Source of the DNA: Streptomyces halobius
GTDB lineage: Bacteria; Actinomycetota; Actinomycetes; Streptomycetales; Streptomycetaceae
Assembly (NCBI RefSeq): GCF_023277745.1
Contig: NZ_CP086322.1
Coordinates: 1,922,001-1,986,000, forward strand
Direction of reading: 5' to 3'
DNA length: 64,000 bases
A program made the translations under genes and the position numbers. The notes under the pieces were generated by a model. That model saw only the letters and a list, made by a program, of their open reading frames with translations, did no database searches and was not told the DNA's origin. Shown one piece after another: positions 34,265-43,571 of this stretch; the first letter of the stretch is position 1, and every line of letters begins with the position of its first letter.

Positions 34265-35221
34265 TTACTTGAGGCTCTTTTCCATCTCGTCGAGGATCTG
34301 GTTGGCGCCGGTGTAGCCGATGCCGAGCATCCACAGGCTGTCGTCCACCTTGAACGCCTTCTTGTTCTTCACGGCGTCCAGCCTCTTCCACAGCTTGCCG
34401 CCGGTGACGCTGGTCTCCTTGGCCTTCGCCGGGTCACCGTAGGTGGAGTAGAAGATGACGTCGGAGTTGCCCTCGCTGATCCGCTCGGGGCTGATGTCGA
34501 GAGAGAAGCCGGTCTTGTCCACGTTGGCGGGCCGGCCGACCTTGAGGTCCTTGAGGATGCTGCCGACGAACGTGTCGTTCATGTACAGGCGGGTGTCCGC
34601 GCCTTCGATGAAGCGCACGAAACCGACCTTGGTCTTGGCGGCCTTGTCCGCCCCGCCAAGGGCGTCGGTCACCTTGGCGATGTGCTTCTCGTACGCGGCG
34701 ACGACCTTCTTCGCCTTGTCCTTCTTGCCCAGCACGTCGGCGTGCAGTTCGAAGTTCTTCCGCCAGTCGGGGCCGGTCGTCTTGGTGAAGACGGTCGGCG
34801 CGATCTTCGACAGCTCCTTGTAGCTCTTCTCGTCGCGCTCCTTGCTGCTGATGATCAGGTCCGGGTTGAGCCCGTCGATCGCCTCCAGGTTGGGCTCCAT
34901 GATCAGGCCGACGTTCTTGATGCCCTTGATCTGGTCCTTGGGGAGGTAGGTGGACATCGGCGCGCCGGCCTCGGACGTGACGGCACCAACCGGCTTGACA
35001 CCGAGGGTGATGGCCGAGTCGAGGGCGTCGGTGTCCAGGACGACCACACGCTTGGGGCTGTCGGAAACCTCCACCTTGCCCATGGCAGTGGTCACGGTGT
35101 GCTTTCCGCCCTCGGCGGCCGACTTGGCGTCGTCCTTGCCGGAGCCGCATGCGGTGGCGGTGACGGCGAGCACGACAACGCCGGCGAGAGCGGCGGCACG
35201 GCGATTGAGGGATGGGGCCAT
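34265..35221 (-). CDS. Siderophore-binding lipoprotein of an ABC importer (FecB/FhuD family)
   Basis: A 318-residue lipoprotein. The signal ends in VTATACGSG, with the lipobox Cys at about residue 25. The mature chain has the two-lobed periplasmic-binding fold of class III proteins: SPKRVVVLDTDALDSAITLG, then NLEAIDGLNPDLIISSKERDE (split: the ALxPDLII motif is typical), a long connecting helix, and a second lobe ending WMLGIGYTGANQILDEM. It captures ferric siderophore outside the membrane and hands it to the permeases. An iron-box-like sequence lies 50 bp upstream. The gene is separated from the permease operon and divergent to nothing else. Confidence 0.92.
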   Translation of the reverse strand: MAPSLNRRAAALAGVVVLAVTATACGSGKDDAKSAAEGGKHTVTTAMGKVEVSDSPKRVVVLDTDALDSAITLGVKPVGAVTSEAGAPMSTYLPKDQIKGIKNVGLIMEPNLEAIDGLNPDLIISSKERDEKSYKELSKIAPTVFTKTTGPDWRKNFELHADVLGKKDKAKKVVAAYEKHIAKVTDALGGADKAAKTKVGFVRFIEGADTRLYMNDTFVGSILKDLKVGRPANVDKTGFSLDISPERISEGNSDVIFYSTYGDPAKAKETSVTGGKLWKRLDAVKNKKAFKVDDSLWMLGIGYTGANQILDEMEKSLK

Positions 35222-35270
35222 GAGGGAAGAGCCTTTCCTGACGGTTGTACTGTCGGCGCGGGGGGTGAAC

Positions 35271-35289
35271 TTAGGTAAAGCTAACCTTA
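35271..35289. promoter_or_regulatory. Iron-box-like operator of the binding-protein gene
   Basis: TTAGGTAAAGCTAACCTTA matches most positions of the consensus TTAGGTTAGGCTCACCTAA. It sits 50 bp upstream of the start codon at 35221 on the minus strand. Confidence 0.85.
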
Positions 35290-35444
35290 CAAAAAAGCCT
35301 GGGCAAGGCCGTCAACATCACAACTCGGACTACGCGGCGATACGCCCGACTTCGCCCCCGCCTGCACACCGAACGGGTATCCGCTCGCGCGAACGCGAAT
35401 GCACGGTTGAACAGTTCCGAAGAGTCTGAAGAGTGCTGAAGAAT

Positions 35445-36305
35445 TCAGCCGACCTCTGCCGAGACCGCTGCCGCGGCGGAGGCGTCTGCTGCGGCGGAGG
35501 CTTCCTCGGCTTTCTCTTGCCAGGGGCTGCCGGGGACGACCAGCGGGCTGCCGGTCACCGGGTCCGGTACGACAACCGATGCGAGACCGAAGACATCACG
35601 CACCAGATCCACCGTGACGATCTCCGAGGGGTGTCCCTGCGCGACGATGCGCCCGGCCTTCATCGCCACCAGGTGATCGGCGTACCGCGCCGCCTGGTTG
35701 AGGTCGTGGAGCACCGCGACAACCGTCCGGCCGCGCTCCCGATTGAGCTGCCGGACCAGGTCCAGCACCTCCACCTGGTGGGAGATGTCCAGGTACGTGG
35801 TGGGCTCGTCGAGAAGCAGCAGATCGGTCTCCTGCGCAAGCGCCATGGCGATCCACACACGCTGCCGCTGACCGCCCGACAGTTCATCGACGGGCCGCGC
35901 GGCGAGGGCGGTCACATCGGTGCGGTCCATGGCGCCGGTGACCGCCCGCTCGTCCTCCTCCGACCACTGCTGCCACCAGCGCTGGTGCGGCTGGCGGCCG
36001 CGCGCGACGAGATCGGCGACCGTGATCGCCTCCGGCGCGACCGGCGTCTGCGGAAGCAGCCCGATCGACTGCGCGATCGTACGGGTGGGTGTCCGGTCCA
36101 GCGCCGTACCGTCCAGGAGCACCTCTCCTCGCCGGGGTTTGAGCAGCCGTCCGAGGGCACGCAGCAGCGTGGACTTGCCGCAGGCGTTCGGGCCGACGAT
36201 GACGGTGACGCGGCCGTGCGGGATGTCCAGGTCGAGGTCCTCGACAACCGTGCGTTCCTCGTAGGCCAGGGTCAGGTCGCGGGCTGTCAGCCTGCTCTCG
36301 GTCAC
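35445..36305 (-). CDS. ABC-transporter ATPase for ferric siderophore (FecE/FhuC-like)
   Basis: A 286-residue ATPase. The Walker A motif is slightly unusual, GPNACGKST (about 40-48; an Ala replaces the common Gly), the signature is LSGGQRQRVW, Walker B is LLLLDEPTTYLD, and the switch His lies in AVLHDLNQA. The last 35 residues are a Glu/Ala-rich tail (EKAEEASAAADAS). The start is GTG 36305, overlapping the upstream permease stop by four bases, so it is the last gene of a three-gene import operon. Confidence 0.93.
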   Translation of the reverse strand: MTESRLTARDLTLAYEERTVVEDLDLDIPHGRVTVIVGPNACGKSTLLRALGRLLKPRRGEVLLDGTALDRTPTRTIAQSIGLLPQTPVAPEAITVADLVARGRQPHQRWWQQWSEEDERAVTGAMDRTDVTALAARPVDELSGGQRQRVWIAMALAQETDLLLLDEPTTYLDISHQVEVLDLVRQLNRERGRTVVAVLHDLNQAARYADHLVAMKAGRIVAQGHPSEIVTVDLVRDVFGLASVVVPDPVTGSPLVVPGSPWQEKAEEASAAADASAAAAVSAEVG

Positions 36306-37390
36306 GCTCTTCCTCCAGTACGGCTGCGGATGCTGCGGTCTTTCACAATGAGCCAGATCAAATACGGCGCGCCGACAGCTGCCGTCAGGACACCCACGGG
36401 CAGTTCGACCGGCGCGAACAGCAGCCGCGCCGGCAGGTCGGCGGCCACCACGATCAGCGCACCGAGCAGCGCCGAGCACAGCAGCGGGATCTGCGCCGTG
36501 CGGGTCAGCCGGCGGGCGATCTGCGGAGCGAGCAGGGCCACGAAGTCCACCGGGCCGGCCGCACCCGTCGCCACCGACGCGAGGAAGACGCCCAGCAGCG
36601 CCAGCCCGAACCGCGTCCGCTGCAGCGGCACGCCCAGCGACGTCGCGGTGTCGTCGTCGAAGGCGACGTTGCGCTGCGCCCGTGCGGCCCAGACCACACA
36701 GGGCACCAGGGCGAGCAGCGTCCAGCCGAGCGGTGCGGCCTCGTCCCAGCCGCGCCCGTTGAGTGAACCGGTGAGCCACACCTGTGCCTGATGGGCGACC
36801 AGATAGTCGCCCTTGGTGATGAAGAGATGGACGATGGACCGCAGTGCGATGGCGACACCGATCCCGATGAGCACGAACCGCGCCGCCTGCAGACCACCAC
36901 GCCACGCGAAGAAGTAGACGAGCACCGCGGCGATCACCCCGCCCGCGACCGAGAAATACGGCAGCACGCCGAACGACCCGACACCGAACGTCAGGGCGCC
37001 GATGGTCAGGGCGCTGGCCCCTTGGGAGACGCCGATGATGTCGGGGCTGGCCAGTGGATTGCGGGCAACGGTCTGGATGAGGGCACCCCCGACCCCAAAG
37101 GCGGCACCGACCAGCAACCCCAGGACCATCCGCGGCAGTCGCAGCTCGCCGACCACGAAATCGGCCGTCGACGACCGGCCGGCCAGCGCGTTGAGCACCT
37201 CGCCCGGCTCGACGTACCTCTCACCGAGGCAGAGATACGCGAGGCAGACAGCCGCCGTGAGCGCGGCGAAGGCACCCGCGACCACCGCGGCACGCCTGTG
37301 GACGAGGAAGGAGGCGCGTTCGCGTCTCACGAGCCCGTACCCGTCAGGGCAGGCGCCCGCCGCCCGGCCCTCGATGAGCGAGGACGTCAT
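36302..37390 (-). CDS. FecCD-family permease, second subunit
   Basis: A 362-residue integral membrane protein with about ten helices. ELRLPRMVLGLLVGAAFGVGGALIQTVARNPLASPDIIGVSQGA (a diagnostic FecCD stretch, given here by its key parts RLPRM, GALIQ, RNPLASPDIIG) and the coupling-helix region AAGPVDFVALLAPQIARRL are clear. It pairs with the permease encoded upstream to form the membrane channel for ferric siderophore. ATG 37390 overlaps the stop of that gene by four bases. Confidence 0.93.
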   Translation of the reverse strand: MTSSLIEGRAAGACPDGYGLVRRERASFLVHRRAAVVAGAFAALTAAVCLAYLCLGERYVEPGEVLNALAGRSSTADFVVGELRLPRMVLGLLVGAAFGVGGALIQTVARNPLASPDIIGVSQGASALTIGALTFGVGSFGVLPYFSVAGGVIAAVLVYFFAWRGGLQAARFVLIGIGVAIALRSIVHLFITKGDYLVAHQAQVWLTGSLNGRGWDEAAPLGWTLLALVPCVVWAARAQRNVAFDDDTATSLGVPLQRTRFGLALLGVFLASVATGAAGPVDFVALLAPQIARRLTRTAQIPLLCSALLGALIVVAADLPARLLFAPVELPVGVLTAAVGAPYLIWLIVKDRSIRSRTGGRA

Positions 37391-38424
37391 GCGCTCACCG
37401 CCTTGCGGCGGCACATGACGATCAGGAACGGCACACCGATCAGGGCGGTCATCACACCCGCCGGCACCTCGCCCGGCGGGAAGAGGATCCGTCCGATGAC
37501 ATCCGACACGAGCAGCATGACCGGGCCGAGCAGGGCCGCCATCGGCAACACCCAGCGGTGGTCGCTGCCGACGATCGCGCGGGCGATGTGCGGAACGGCC
37601 AGGCCGATGAAGGCGATCGGCCCTGCGGCCGACACCCCGACGCCGGTCAGCACCGTCGCACCGATGCCGCCCACGATCCGTACGGCCGCCACGTTCTGAC
37701 CGAGCCCCTTGGCAACGTCGTCGCCCAGCGCCAGGGCGTCGAGCCCTCGCGCCACCGACAGCACCAGTACCACGCCCACCACAAGGAACGGCCAGATCTG
37801 ACCGGCCACTTCCGCGCTCCGCCCGGCGATCGAGCCGACCTGCCAGAAGCGGAACTCGTCCAGAGACGCGGCGTCCGTCGTCAGCATGCCCTGGATGACG
37901 GAAATGAGCAGTGCGTTGATGGCCGCGCCGGCCAGCGCCAGCTTCACGGGCGAGGCCCCGCCCCGCCCGCTGGAGGCGACGGCGTAGACGGCCACCGACG
38001 CGACTCCGGCACCGACGAACGCGAACCACACATAACCGGCGAGCGTGTGCACCCCGGCGAACGCGATCGCCAGCACCACACCCACCGCGGCCCCCTGGCT
38101 GATGCCCAGCACGCCGGGGTCGCCGATGGGGTTGCGTGTGATGCCCTGAATCACGGTGCCGGCCAGGGCCAGACCCACACCGACCAGCACGCCGACGAGG
38201 GTCCGGGGCACCCGCAGCGACCGTACGATCTCGGCGGCCTCGCTCGTACCGTCGTGCAGCAAGGCATCGAAGACCTCACTCGGGGCGATCTGGCGGGCTC
38301 CGACGGCAAGACTGAGCAGCACCGCAAGCAGCAGCGCGACAACGGCCGCCGTTGTCCAACCTATTCGGCGGCCGACGAGGGCGGCTCTCGGGCTGCTTGT
38401 CGTGGCGGCTGTCATCGCATCCAT
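37387..38424 (-). CDS. FecCD-family permease, first subunit
   Basis: A 345-residue membrane protein with about ten helices. The RSLRVPRTLVG start of the FecCD core, GTVIQGITRNPIGDPGVLG and AAGPIAFIGLAVPHIARAIVG are family signatures. It forms the import channel together with the next permease. ATG 38424 is used, but an in-frame ATG at 38415 is almost as likely. The dodecamer GCATCCATTCCG occurs twice around the start region. A TTAGG/CCTAA palindrome lies about 52 bp upstream. Confidence 0.92.
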   Translation of the reverse strand: MDAMTAATTSSPRAALVGRRIGWTTAAVVALLLAVLLSLAVGARQIAPSEVFDALLHDGTSEAAEIVRSLRVPRTLVGVLVGVGLALAGTVIQGITRNPIGDPGVLGISQGAAVGVVLAIAFAGVHTLAGYVWFAFVGAGVASVAVYAVASSGRGGASPVKLALAGAAINALLISVIQGMLTTDAASLDEFRFWQVGSIAGRSAEVAGQIWPFLVVGVVLVLSVARGLDALALGDDVAKGLGQNVAAVRIVGGIGATVLTGVGVSAAGPIAFIGLAVPHIARAIVGSDHRWVLPMAALLGPVMLLVSDVIGRILFPPGEVPAGVMTALIGVPFLIVMCRRKAVSA

Positions 38425-38475
38425 TCCGATGTCATGGCATCCATTCCGGCGTGACGGGATTCTCGGTGATCACAT

Positions 38476-38493
38476 ACTTAGGCGACCCTAAGT
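38476..38493. promoter_or_regulatory. Iron-box-like palindrome before the permease operon
   Basis: ACTTAGG and CCTAAGT form a perfect seven-base inverted repeat around CGAC. The half-sites TTAGG and CCTAA are those of the iron box but are four bases apart instead of nine, so this is a shortened or alternative operator. It lies 52 bp before the permease start. Confidence 0.55.
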
Positions 38494-38789
38494 GTACGGG
38501 TGACTCCGCGGCCGCGTAACTGGCCGGAAGGAGGCGCATCCGCGAGCTCAAACGACAACGAAACCCACGGCATCTGCCCCATTTTCGCCAGCCATGAGCC
38601 GGAGCTCTCGCGCCAGGCTAGATCATCCACGAAAGGAAAAGCGCAGCGATAGCGCCACCCGCACCGGCGCCATGCATCCTCCCGCTCATGACAACGCCTC
38701 AAACGGAGCCACCTCGGCCCGGGCCCAGGTGTTCCTGGAAGCTCTGCGAGACGGCGAGACGGTGGAGCAGTCCGCGGCCCGAGCCGGTC

Positions 38790-38875
38790 CATCCCGAGGA
38801 GCCTTCCATCGGCTGACCGACGGCGCACCACGCGATGATGCCGCCGGTGAGGCTGCGGACATCACGATGCCCCAT
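38790..38875 (-). pseudogene. C-terminal fragment of a rhodanese-like domain
   Basis: The minus-strand frame reads HRDVRSLTGGIIAWCAVGQP, which fits the end of rhodanese-like sulfurtransferase domains (VRxLxGGxxAWxxAGxPV). The catalytic Cys loop that should precede it is not recognisable. The surrounding 38494-39090 holds no other gene I can support. Confidence 0.4.
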
Positions 38876-39090
38876 GCGCGGAAGCGACCGGCTCGGTGCG
38901 AGGACGCCGGATTCAGCCGTCCGCTCGTCATGCGCCCGGAGCCAGGCTGCTGCCTGTCCGGGCGACAGGAACAGCGAAGTGCCCCTCACCCTCATCCACA
39001 CACGCACGGCGCCGTTCACCGGCCCCACCACGGACCGGTGCGCCGCAGTTCAGGAGGTTTCCGCACCTCCCGGCCCCCGAACGAACATCA

Positions 39091-40260
39091 TCACTGGGTA
39101 CTGCTGGCCGTTGTGCGGGCTTTGGCGGTGGGGAAGGCACCCGCGAAGCGGGTGAGGACCGGGCCGGTGATGGCGAGGACGAAGACGTAGGCGGTGACCA
39201 GGGGGGCGAGGTTGTCGTGCATCGTGCCGACCAGGCCGATGATGACGAGGGAGAACTCGCCGCGTGCGATGAGGGCGGTTCCGGCCCGGAGCTGACCGCG
39301 GCGTCCGACCTGTTCCCGCGAGGCGGCGTAGTGACCGGTGACAAGTTTCGTCACGGTCGTGACCGCGGCCAGTGCGAGGGCGGCCGGCAGGAGTGGCAGC
39401 AGGTCGTCCGGGCTGACGGAGATCCCGATGGCGAGGAAGAAGACGGCGGCGAACAGGTCCCGCAGAGGGCTGAGCACGGCGCGGCTGCGGTTGGCGGTCT
39501 CGCCGGTGAGGGTCAGTCCGACGAGGAAGGCGCCGACCGCCGCGGAGGCGTGGATGAGTTCGGCCCCTGCGGCCACGATCAGGGTCAGGCCGAGCACCCG
39601 CAGCATGAGTTGTTCGGCATCGGGGGGTGAGAGCAGTCGGCCGAGGTGGTGGCCCCATCGGTAGGAGGCGGCGAAGGCTGCGAGGACGGCGCCGACGGCG
39701 GCGAGGACGCCGAGTGCGGCTTGCCACCAGGGGCCGCCGGCGGCGAGGACGGCCAGGAGGGGCAGGTAGGTGGCCATGGCGAAGTCCTCCATGACCAGCA
39801 CGGAGAGGATCGCCGGTGTCTCCCGGTTGCCCAGTCGGCGCAGGTCGGCCAGGAGCCGGGCGACGATCCCGGAGGAGGAGATGTACGTGGCGCCGGCCAG
39901 CGCCAGGATGCCGATGCCGTCCAGACCGAGCAGCCACCCGGCCACCGCGCCCGGCGCGGCGTTCAGCACCAGGTCGACCAGGGCAGAGGGCACGTGCCGA
40001 CGAAGGCTGGCGGTGAACTCGATGAGGGAGAACTCCAGGCCGAGGGTGAGCAGCAGCAGGACCACGCCGATGGCGGCTCCGATTTCTACGAACTCGCCGG
40101 CGGCGGGGATGGGGGCGATGCCTCCCTTGCCGAGGGCCAGACCGGCAAGCAGGTAGAGCGGGACGGGCGACAGCGAGAACCGCCGTGCCACGGCACCGAG
40201 CACACTGAGGGCGGCGAGGATGATCCCGAGCTCGAACAGCAGCGTGATGGGCGTCTGCAC
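39091..40260 (-). CDS. Cation/proton antiporter (CPA2, KefB/KhtU-like)
   Basis: A 389-residue membrane protein with 12-13 helices. LLLLTLGLEFSLIEF and the discontinuous-helix region ALAGATYISSSGIVARLL are CPA2 hallmarks; LVMEDFAMATYLPLL holds the ion-binding acidic residue (the ED pair of this family). The carboxy-terminal Rossmann RCK domain of KefB is absent. Instead a separate TrkA-C protein is encoded two bases upstream, exactly as in KhtTU, a K+/H+ efflux system. The start is GTG 40260. Confidence 0.88.
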   Translation of the reverse strand: MQTPITLLFELGIILAALSVLGAVARRFSLSPVPLYLLAGLALGKGGIAPIPAAGEFVEIGAAIGVVLLLLTLGLEFSLIEFTASLRRHVPSALVDLVLNAAPGAVAGWLLGLDGIGILALAGATYISSSGIVARLLADLRRLGNRETPAILSVLVMEDFAMATYLPLLAVLAAGGPWWQAALGVLAAVGAVLAAFAASYRWGHHLGRLLSPPDAEQLMLRVLGLTLIVAAGAELIHASAAVGAFLVGLTLTGETANRSRAVLSPLRDLFAAVFFLAIGISVSPDDLLPLLPAALALAAVTTVTKLVTGHYAASREQVGRRGQLRAGTALIARGEFSLVIIGLVGTMHDNLAPLVTAYVFVLAITGPVLTRFAGAFPTAKARTTASSTQ

Positions 40261-40262
40261 GC

Positions 40263-40742
40263 TCAGCCCTGAACGATCTGTTCCACGCCTGCGATCCCCT
40301 CGCGGGTCCCGATGATCACCAGCACATCACCGGCTCGGAGTACCTGGTCCGGGCCCGGTGAGGCGATCACGTCCTTGCCGCGGACGATCGCCAGGATCGA
40401 GGCACCGGTACGGGTCCGCGCCCTGGTGTGGCCCAGCGGCTGACCCACGTAGGGGCTGCCGGCCCGCACCTCGGCCTGCCCCGACTGCAGTCCGGGCACC
40501 TCCTTGGTGAGATCGGCGAACCGCTCGGCGATACGCGGGGCCCCCAGGATCTCGGCGACCGTATCGGCCTCCTCGCTGTTGAGCCGGACCACGGGACGGG
40601 CCTCGTCAGGGTCACCGCCTGCGTAGACGACCAGTTCGAAATCGCCCGCCCGTCCCGCGACGATGCCGACGCGGTCCCCCTCGTGGTTGGTGAATTCGTA
40701 GCGGAGCCCGACCCCCGGCAGGAGTACCTCGGTGACGTCCAT
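40263..40742 (-). CDS. Antiporter regulatory subunit with TrkA-C domain (KhtT-like)
   Basis: A 159-residue cytosolic protein. An N-terminal KhtT-like segment (about 1-70, GVGLRYEFTNHEGDRVGI) precedes a RCK_C/TrkA-C domain (about 85-158), in which GASILAIVRGKDVIASPGPDQVLRAGDVLVIIG shows the canonical GxSIxAIxR...P.P...L..GD.L.V.G pattern. Such subunits bind nucleotides or c-di-AMP and gate the antiporter. It is co-transcribed with the antiporter (two-base gap). ATG 40742 lacks a strong Shine-Dalgarno. Confidence 0.85.
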   Translation of the reverse strand: MDVTEVLLPGVGLRYEFTNHEGDRVGIVAGRAGDFELVVYAGGDPDEARPVVRLNSEEADTVAEILGAPRIAERFADLTKEVPGLQSGQAEVRAGSPYVGQPLGHTRARTRTGASILAIVRGKDVIASPGPDQVLRAGDVLVIIGTREGIAGVEQIVQG

Positions 40743-41158
40743 GCGCTCATCATCGCGGGATTGCGTAGGTCCGGCGGGCATGCACGTGAGGCGTGTCAGC
40801 CCCACGGGAGACGACCTCTGTAGTTGTTGTCGGGGCGCCGGCGCAAGGGTGAGCCCGTCCGGCCGCGCCGTCGGGCGGCCGGACGCCAGGCCAGGTGAAC
40901 GAGGCTCGCCGGCCACATCACGATCAGTACGGTGAGCGGGAGAGCACTGGAGGCGGAGGCTTCAAGATCATCCCAGTGCCCCGTTGCCGCGTATCCGGGT
41001 CATACCCCTCAGCGGGTGGGGGCCCAGGCTCGTCCCGGTACGGCCGGTCCAAGCGACGCGGTCACGACTCCGCGGGGCGGAATCCCCTTCACGAACCGGT
41101 CTTTGCAGGGCCACGGCCCGTTCTTCCGTTCTCAGCCGTCGAGTGCTGGGATCTTGCC
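40743..41158. other. No gene recognised
   Basis: Divergent intergenic region between the antiporter operon and the EEP-family gene. Only short overlapping frames; it must contain promoters for both directions, but none stands out. Confidence 0.45.
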
Positions 41159-42220
41159 ATGCCGAAGACGCCGACGTACGAGAGAATCCCTGGCGGTCGC
41201 GCCCGCCCTCGCCTGATGCGCGGGGCCGCCACCGTGCTCGCGGCCGGACTGGCCTGGACCGCCGTGCCCGCGCCTGCCGCTGCGCGGCCCACTGCCGCGC
41301 CGGAGTCCATGCGGGTCCTGTCCTGGAACATCTTCCACGGCGGCAAGGACGCGGAGCTGGGCGGCGCGGAGAACCTACCGCGCGTCATTGATCAACTCGT
41401 CGACATCGCGCCGGACGTCTTCTTCTCCATCGAGACCTACGGCTCTGCGGAGGACATCCGCACCGCTCTGTCCGCACGGGCGGGCAAGGGCCGCTACACC
41501 GCGGTACGGGTCACTTCGGGCAGCAGCGACAACCTGTGGGTCTTCACCCGCTACACAGTGGTGACGACCTTCCCGAAGCCGACCGGCAACGCGGTGAGCG
41601 ACTTCAACATCGGGGGTGCGCGCGTGCAACTCCCCAGCGGGCGGAAAGTGAATCTCTTCGACACCTGGCTCTCGTACACGAACCCATGGATCGGCGACAT
41701 GATCGACACCAATGCGCACGATCTGCAGGCGGGTCGCACGCCCCGCTACACCCGGCAGCAGGTGGCCGCGGCCGAGGCAGGGGCGCAACTCCCGCAGATC
41801 CGGGACGTCGTGCACCGACAGGTGCCCGCCATGCTCGGCGGAAACACCGATCCGGTGCTGCTCGCGGGCGACTTCAACACCGTCCCGGCCGTCGACTGGA
41901 ACGGCCGTTGGGCGCACTGCGCGGACCACTTCGGCATGAGCTACGAGCTCAGGACCACCGAGGTCCTCGCCGACGCGGGCTTCCGGGACACCTATCGTGA
42001 GGCGAACCCGGACGTGTGCGCCGCGCCGGGCCGGACCTGGAGCCCGCAGCCCGAGCACGCGTCGTTGATCACCCCGGACCGTATCGACTTCATCTTCGCC
42101 AAGGGGGCCCCGGTGCAGGTGCGCGGCTCGTACACGGTGGACGAGCGGCTGCCGCAGCACGAACCGGGCCGCTTCTACTCCGACCACGCCGCGGTCGTCA
42201 CCGACCTCGTCGTGAGCTGA
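41159..42220 (+). CDS. Secreted endonuclease/exonuclease/phosphatase-family enzyme
   Basis: A 353-residue exported protein. A signal with basic start and AATVLAAGLAWTAVPAPAAA core precedes a DNase I/sphingomyelinase-like fold: MRVLSWNIFHGG (metal Asn), FFSIETYGS (metal Glu), LLAGDFNTVPAVDW (GDFN, catalytic Asp-Asn) and the closing FYSDHAAVV (SDH, catalytic His). These are the four family signatures, so it should be active. It could cleave nucleic acid, phospholipid head groups or other phosphoesters; the substrate cannot be told. Confidence 0.87.
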   Translation: MPKTPTYERIPGGRARPRLMRGAATVLAAGLAWTAVPAPAAARPTAAPESMRVLSWNIFHGGKDAELGGAENLPRVIDQLVDIAPDVFFSIETYGSAEDIRTALSARAGKGRYTAVRVTSGSSDNLWVFTRYTVVTTFPKPTGNAVSDFNIGGARVQLPSGRKVNLFDTWLSYTNPWIGDMIDTNAHDLQAGRTPRYTRQQVAAAEAGAQLPQIRDVVHRQVPAMLGGNTDPVLLAGDFNTVPAVDWNGRWAHCADHFGMSYELRTTEVLADAGFRDTYREANPDVCAAPGRTWSPQPEHASLITPDRIDFIFAKGAPVQVRGSYTVDERLPQHEPGRFYSDHAAVVTDLVVS

Positions 42221-42348
42221 TACGACGTTCCGTCGGGTCCCACAGGTCCCGGGACGCTCCGAAGGCCGGCGCGTCACCGCGGTGGTACGGGCGGCCCGGG
42301 GAAAGGCCGATGTCGCCGCGGAGTTCCGCCGGGGACGGAGCCTCCGGC

Positions 42349-43551
42349 TCAGCGAGCCGGACCTTCCGTGAGGTCGTGGACGGTCAGGGCCGCGGCCAGG
42401 AGCCGGACGCTGTCGGGGTGGGCGGGATTCAGGCCGGTGAGCGCGGCCACCCGGCGCAGCCGGTAGTTCAGGGTGTTGCGGTGCACGTGGATCGCGCTTG
42501 CGGCCTGATGGCGGTTGTAGCCGTGCGCCACGTACGAGCGCAGCGCTTCGGTCAGGTGCGGATGGCCGGCGAGCGGGCGGAGCATCGCCGTCAGGCGGTC
42601 GCGGGCAGGGCCCGGCCGGGAGAGCTGGTGCTCGATCAGGACGTCGTCCAACCGGTACAGGCCGAACGGCCGGCCCAGCCGTGCGGCCAGGTCCGCGGCC
42701 TCGCGGGCCTCCCGCACGGCCGCCGGAACGGCCTGCAGGTCAGGGGCCGAGGCGGCTCCGGCGTGCACGTCGCCGCCGATCCGGGCGACCAGGTCGGCGA
42801 GGCGTTTGAGCTCGGTGTCCAGAGTCGTCTCGTCGGCCGACACCAGCACCGGCCCGCCGGTGGCGTCCAGGGCCGCCAGCACGTGGCCTCCGGCGGGGGT
42901 GTGCGCATCGAGCTCGGCCTGCACCAGGCGCAGCATCCGGCGGGTCGCCACCGCCGAGGCCCGGTCCACGGTGGGCCTGGGATGCAGCACGAGGATCGCG
43001 TAGCACGGCGCGAGGTCCAGGCCGGCGCGTTCGGCCAGCTCTGCGAGGCGGAGCTGGTCGTCACCGGCGAGCAGGGCCGCCACCAGAGCCCGCCGGACCG
43101 CGCGCTCCTCGCCGTGCAGGGCCTGCTGTTCCTGGATGTAGGCGTCGGTGACGACAGGGATCATGCTCTGCAGGTAGCGGACGGCGCGCGGCCCGGCGGC
43201 GATCAGGGCATCGGTGTCCTCGGGGCCGGCCAGCTCGCCCAGCATTTCCAGCGCCACCCGGGCACCGGTGTGGCAGGCCGCGAGTATCGCGTCCAGGGGG
43301 ATCCGCTCCTGGGCGCGGCGCGCGGCGGAGGACGCAAGCTCCGCCAGCTCCCATTGCTCGGGCTCCCGGTCCCCCCGGACCACCCGGTAGAACAGTCGCA
43401 TGTTGGTCGCGGCGGTCTCGGTGATCTCGCCGTCGAGCAGCTCGCGAGGCAGCACCCTGTAGAACGGCACCTCGGCGGCGAGTGTCGCGGTGATCCGGGC
43501 CGCCGCCTCGGGGATCCGGGCCGCCGCGCGCCGGTAGAGCGGAGCGTCCAT
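42349..43551 (-). CDS. PucR/CdaR-type transcriptional regulator
   Basis: A 400-residue regulator. The C-terminal PucR helix-turn-helix is unmistakable (LTEALRSYVAHGYNRHQAAS, then IHVHRNTLNYRLRRVAALTG). Upstream lies a GGDEF-like central domain (about 165-300) without catalytic signature, and an N-terminal helical sensory part. Such proteins activate genes for nitrogen or amine catabolism, or secondary metabolism. ATG 43551 is 20 bp from the stop of the same-strand hydrolase gene upstream, so the pair may be co-transcribed. Confidence 0.85.
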   Translation of the reverse strand: MDAPLYRRAAARIPEAAARITATLAAEVPFYRVLPRELLDGEITETAATNMRLFYRVVRGDREPEQWELAELASSAARRAQERIPLDAILAACHTGARVALEMLGELAGPEDTDALIAAGPRAVRYLQSMIPVVTDAYIQEQQALHGEERAVRRALVAALLAGDDQLRLAELAERAGLDLAPCYAILVLHPRPTVDRASAVATRRMLRLVQAELDAHTPAGGHVLAALDATGGPVLVSADETTLDTELKRLADLVARIGGDVHAGAASAPDLQAVPAAVREAREAADLAARLGRPFGLYRLDDVLIEHQLSRPGPARDRLTAMLRPLAGHPHLTEALRSYVAHGYNRHQAASAIHVHRNTLNYRLRRVAALTGLNPAHPDSVRLLAAALTVHDLTEGPAR

Positions 43552-43571
43552 GCAGGGATCGTAGTGGGCGG

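Noticed and set aside
35445..36791. Long plus-strand frame opposite the ABC ATPase and permease
   Set aside because: Arg/Gly/His-rich antisense shadow with no recognisable domain.
38594..38830. A plus-strand frame with ALRDGETVEQSAARAGPSRGAF as an HTH/terminase-like gene
   Set aside because: Only one HTH-like stretch, no ribosome-binding site and a non-homologous remainder; too weak to annotate.
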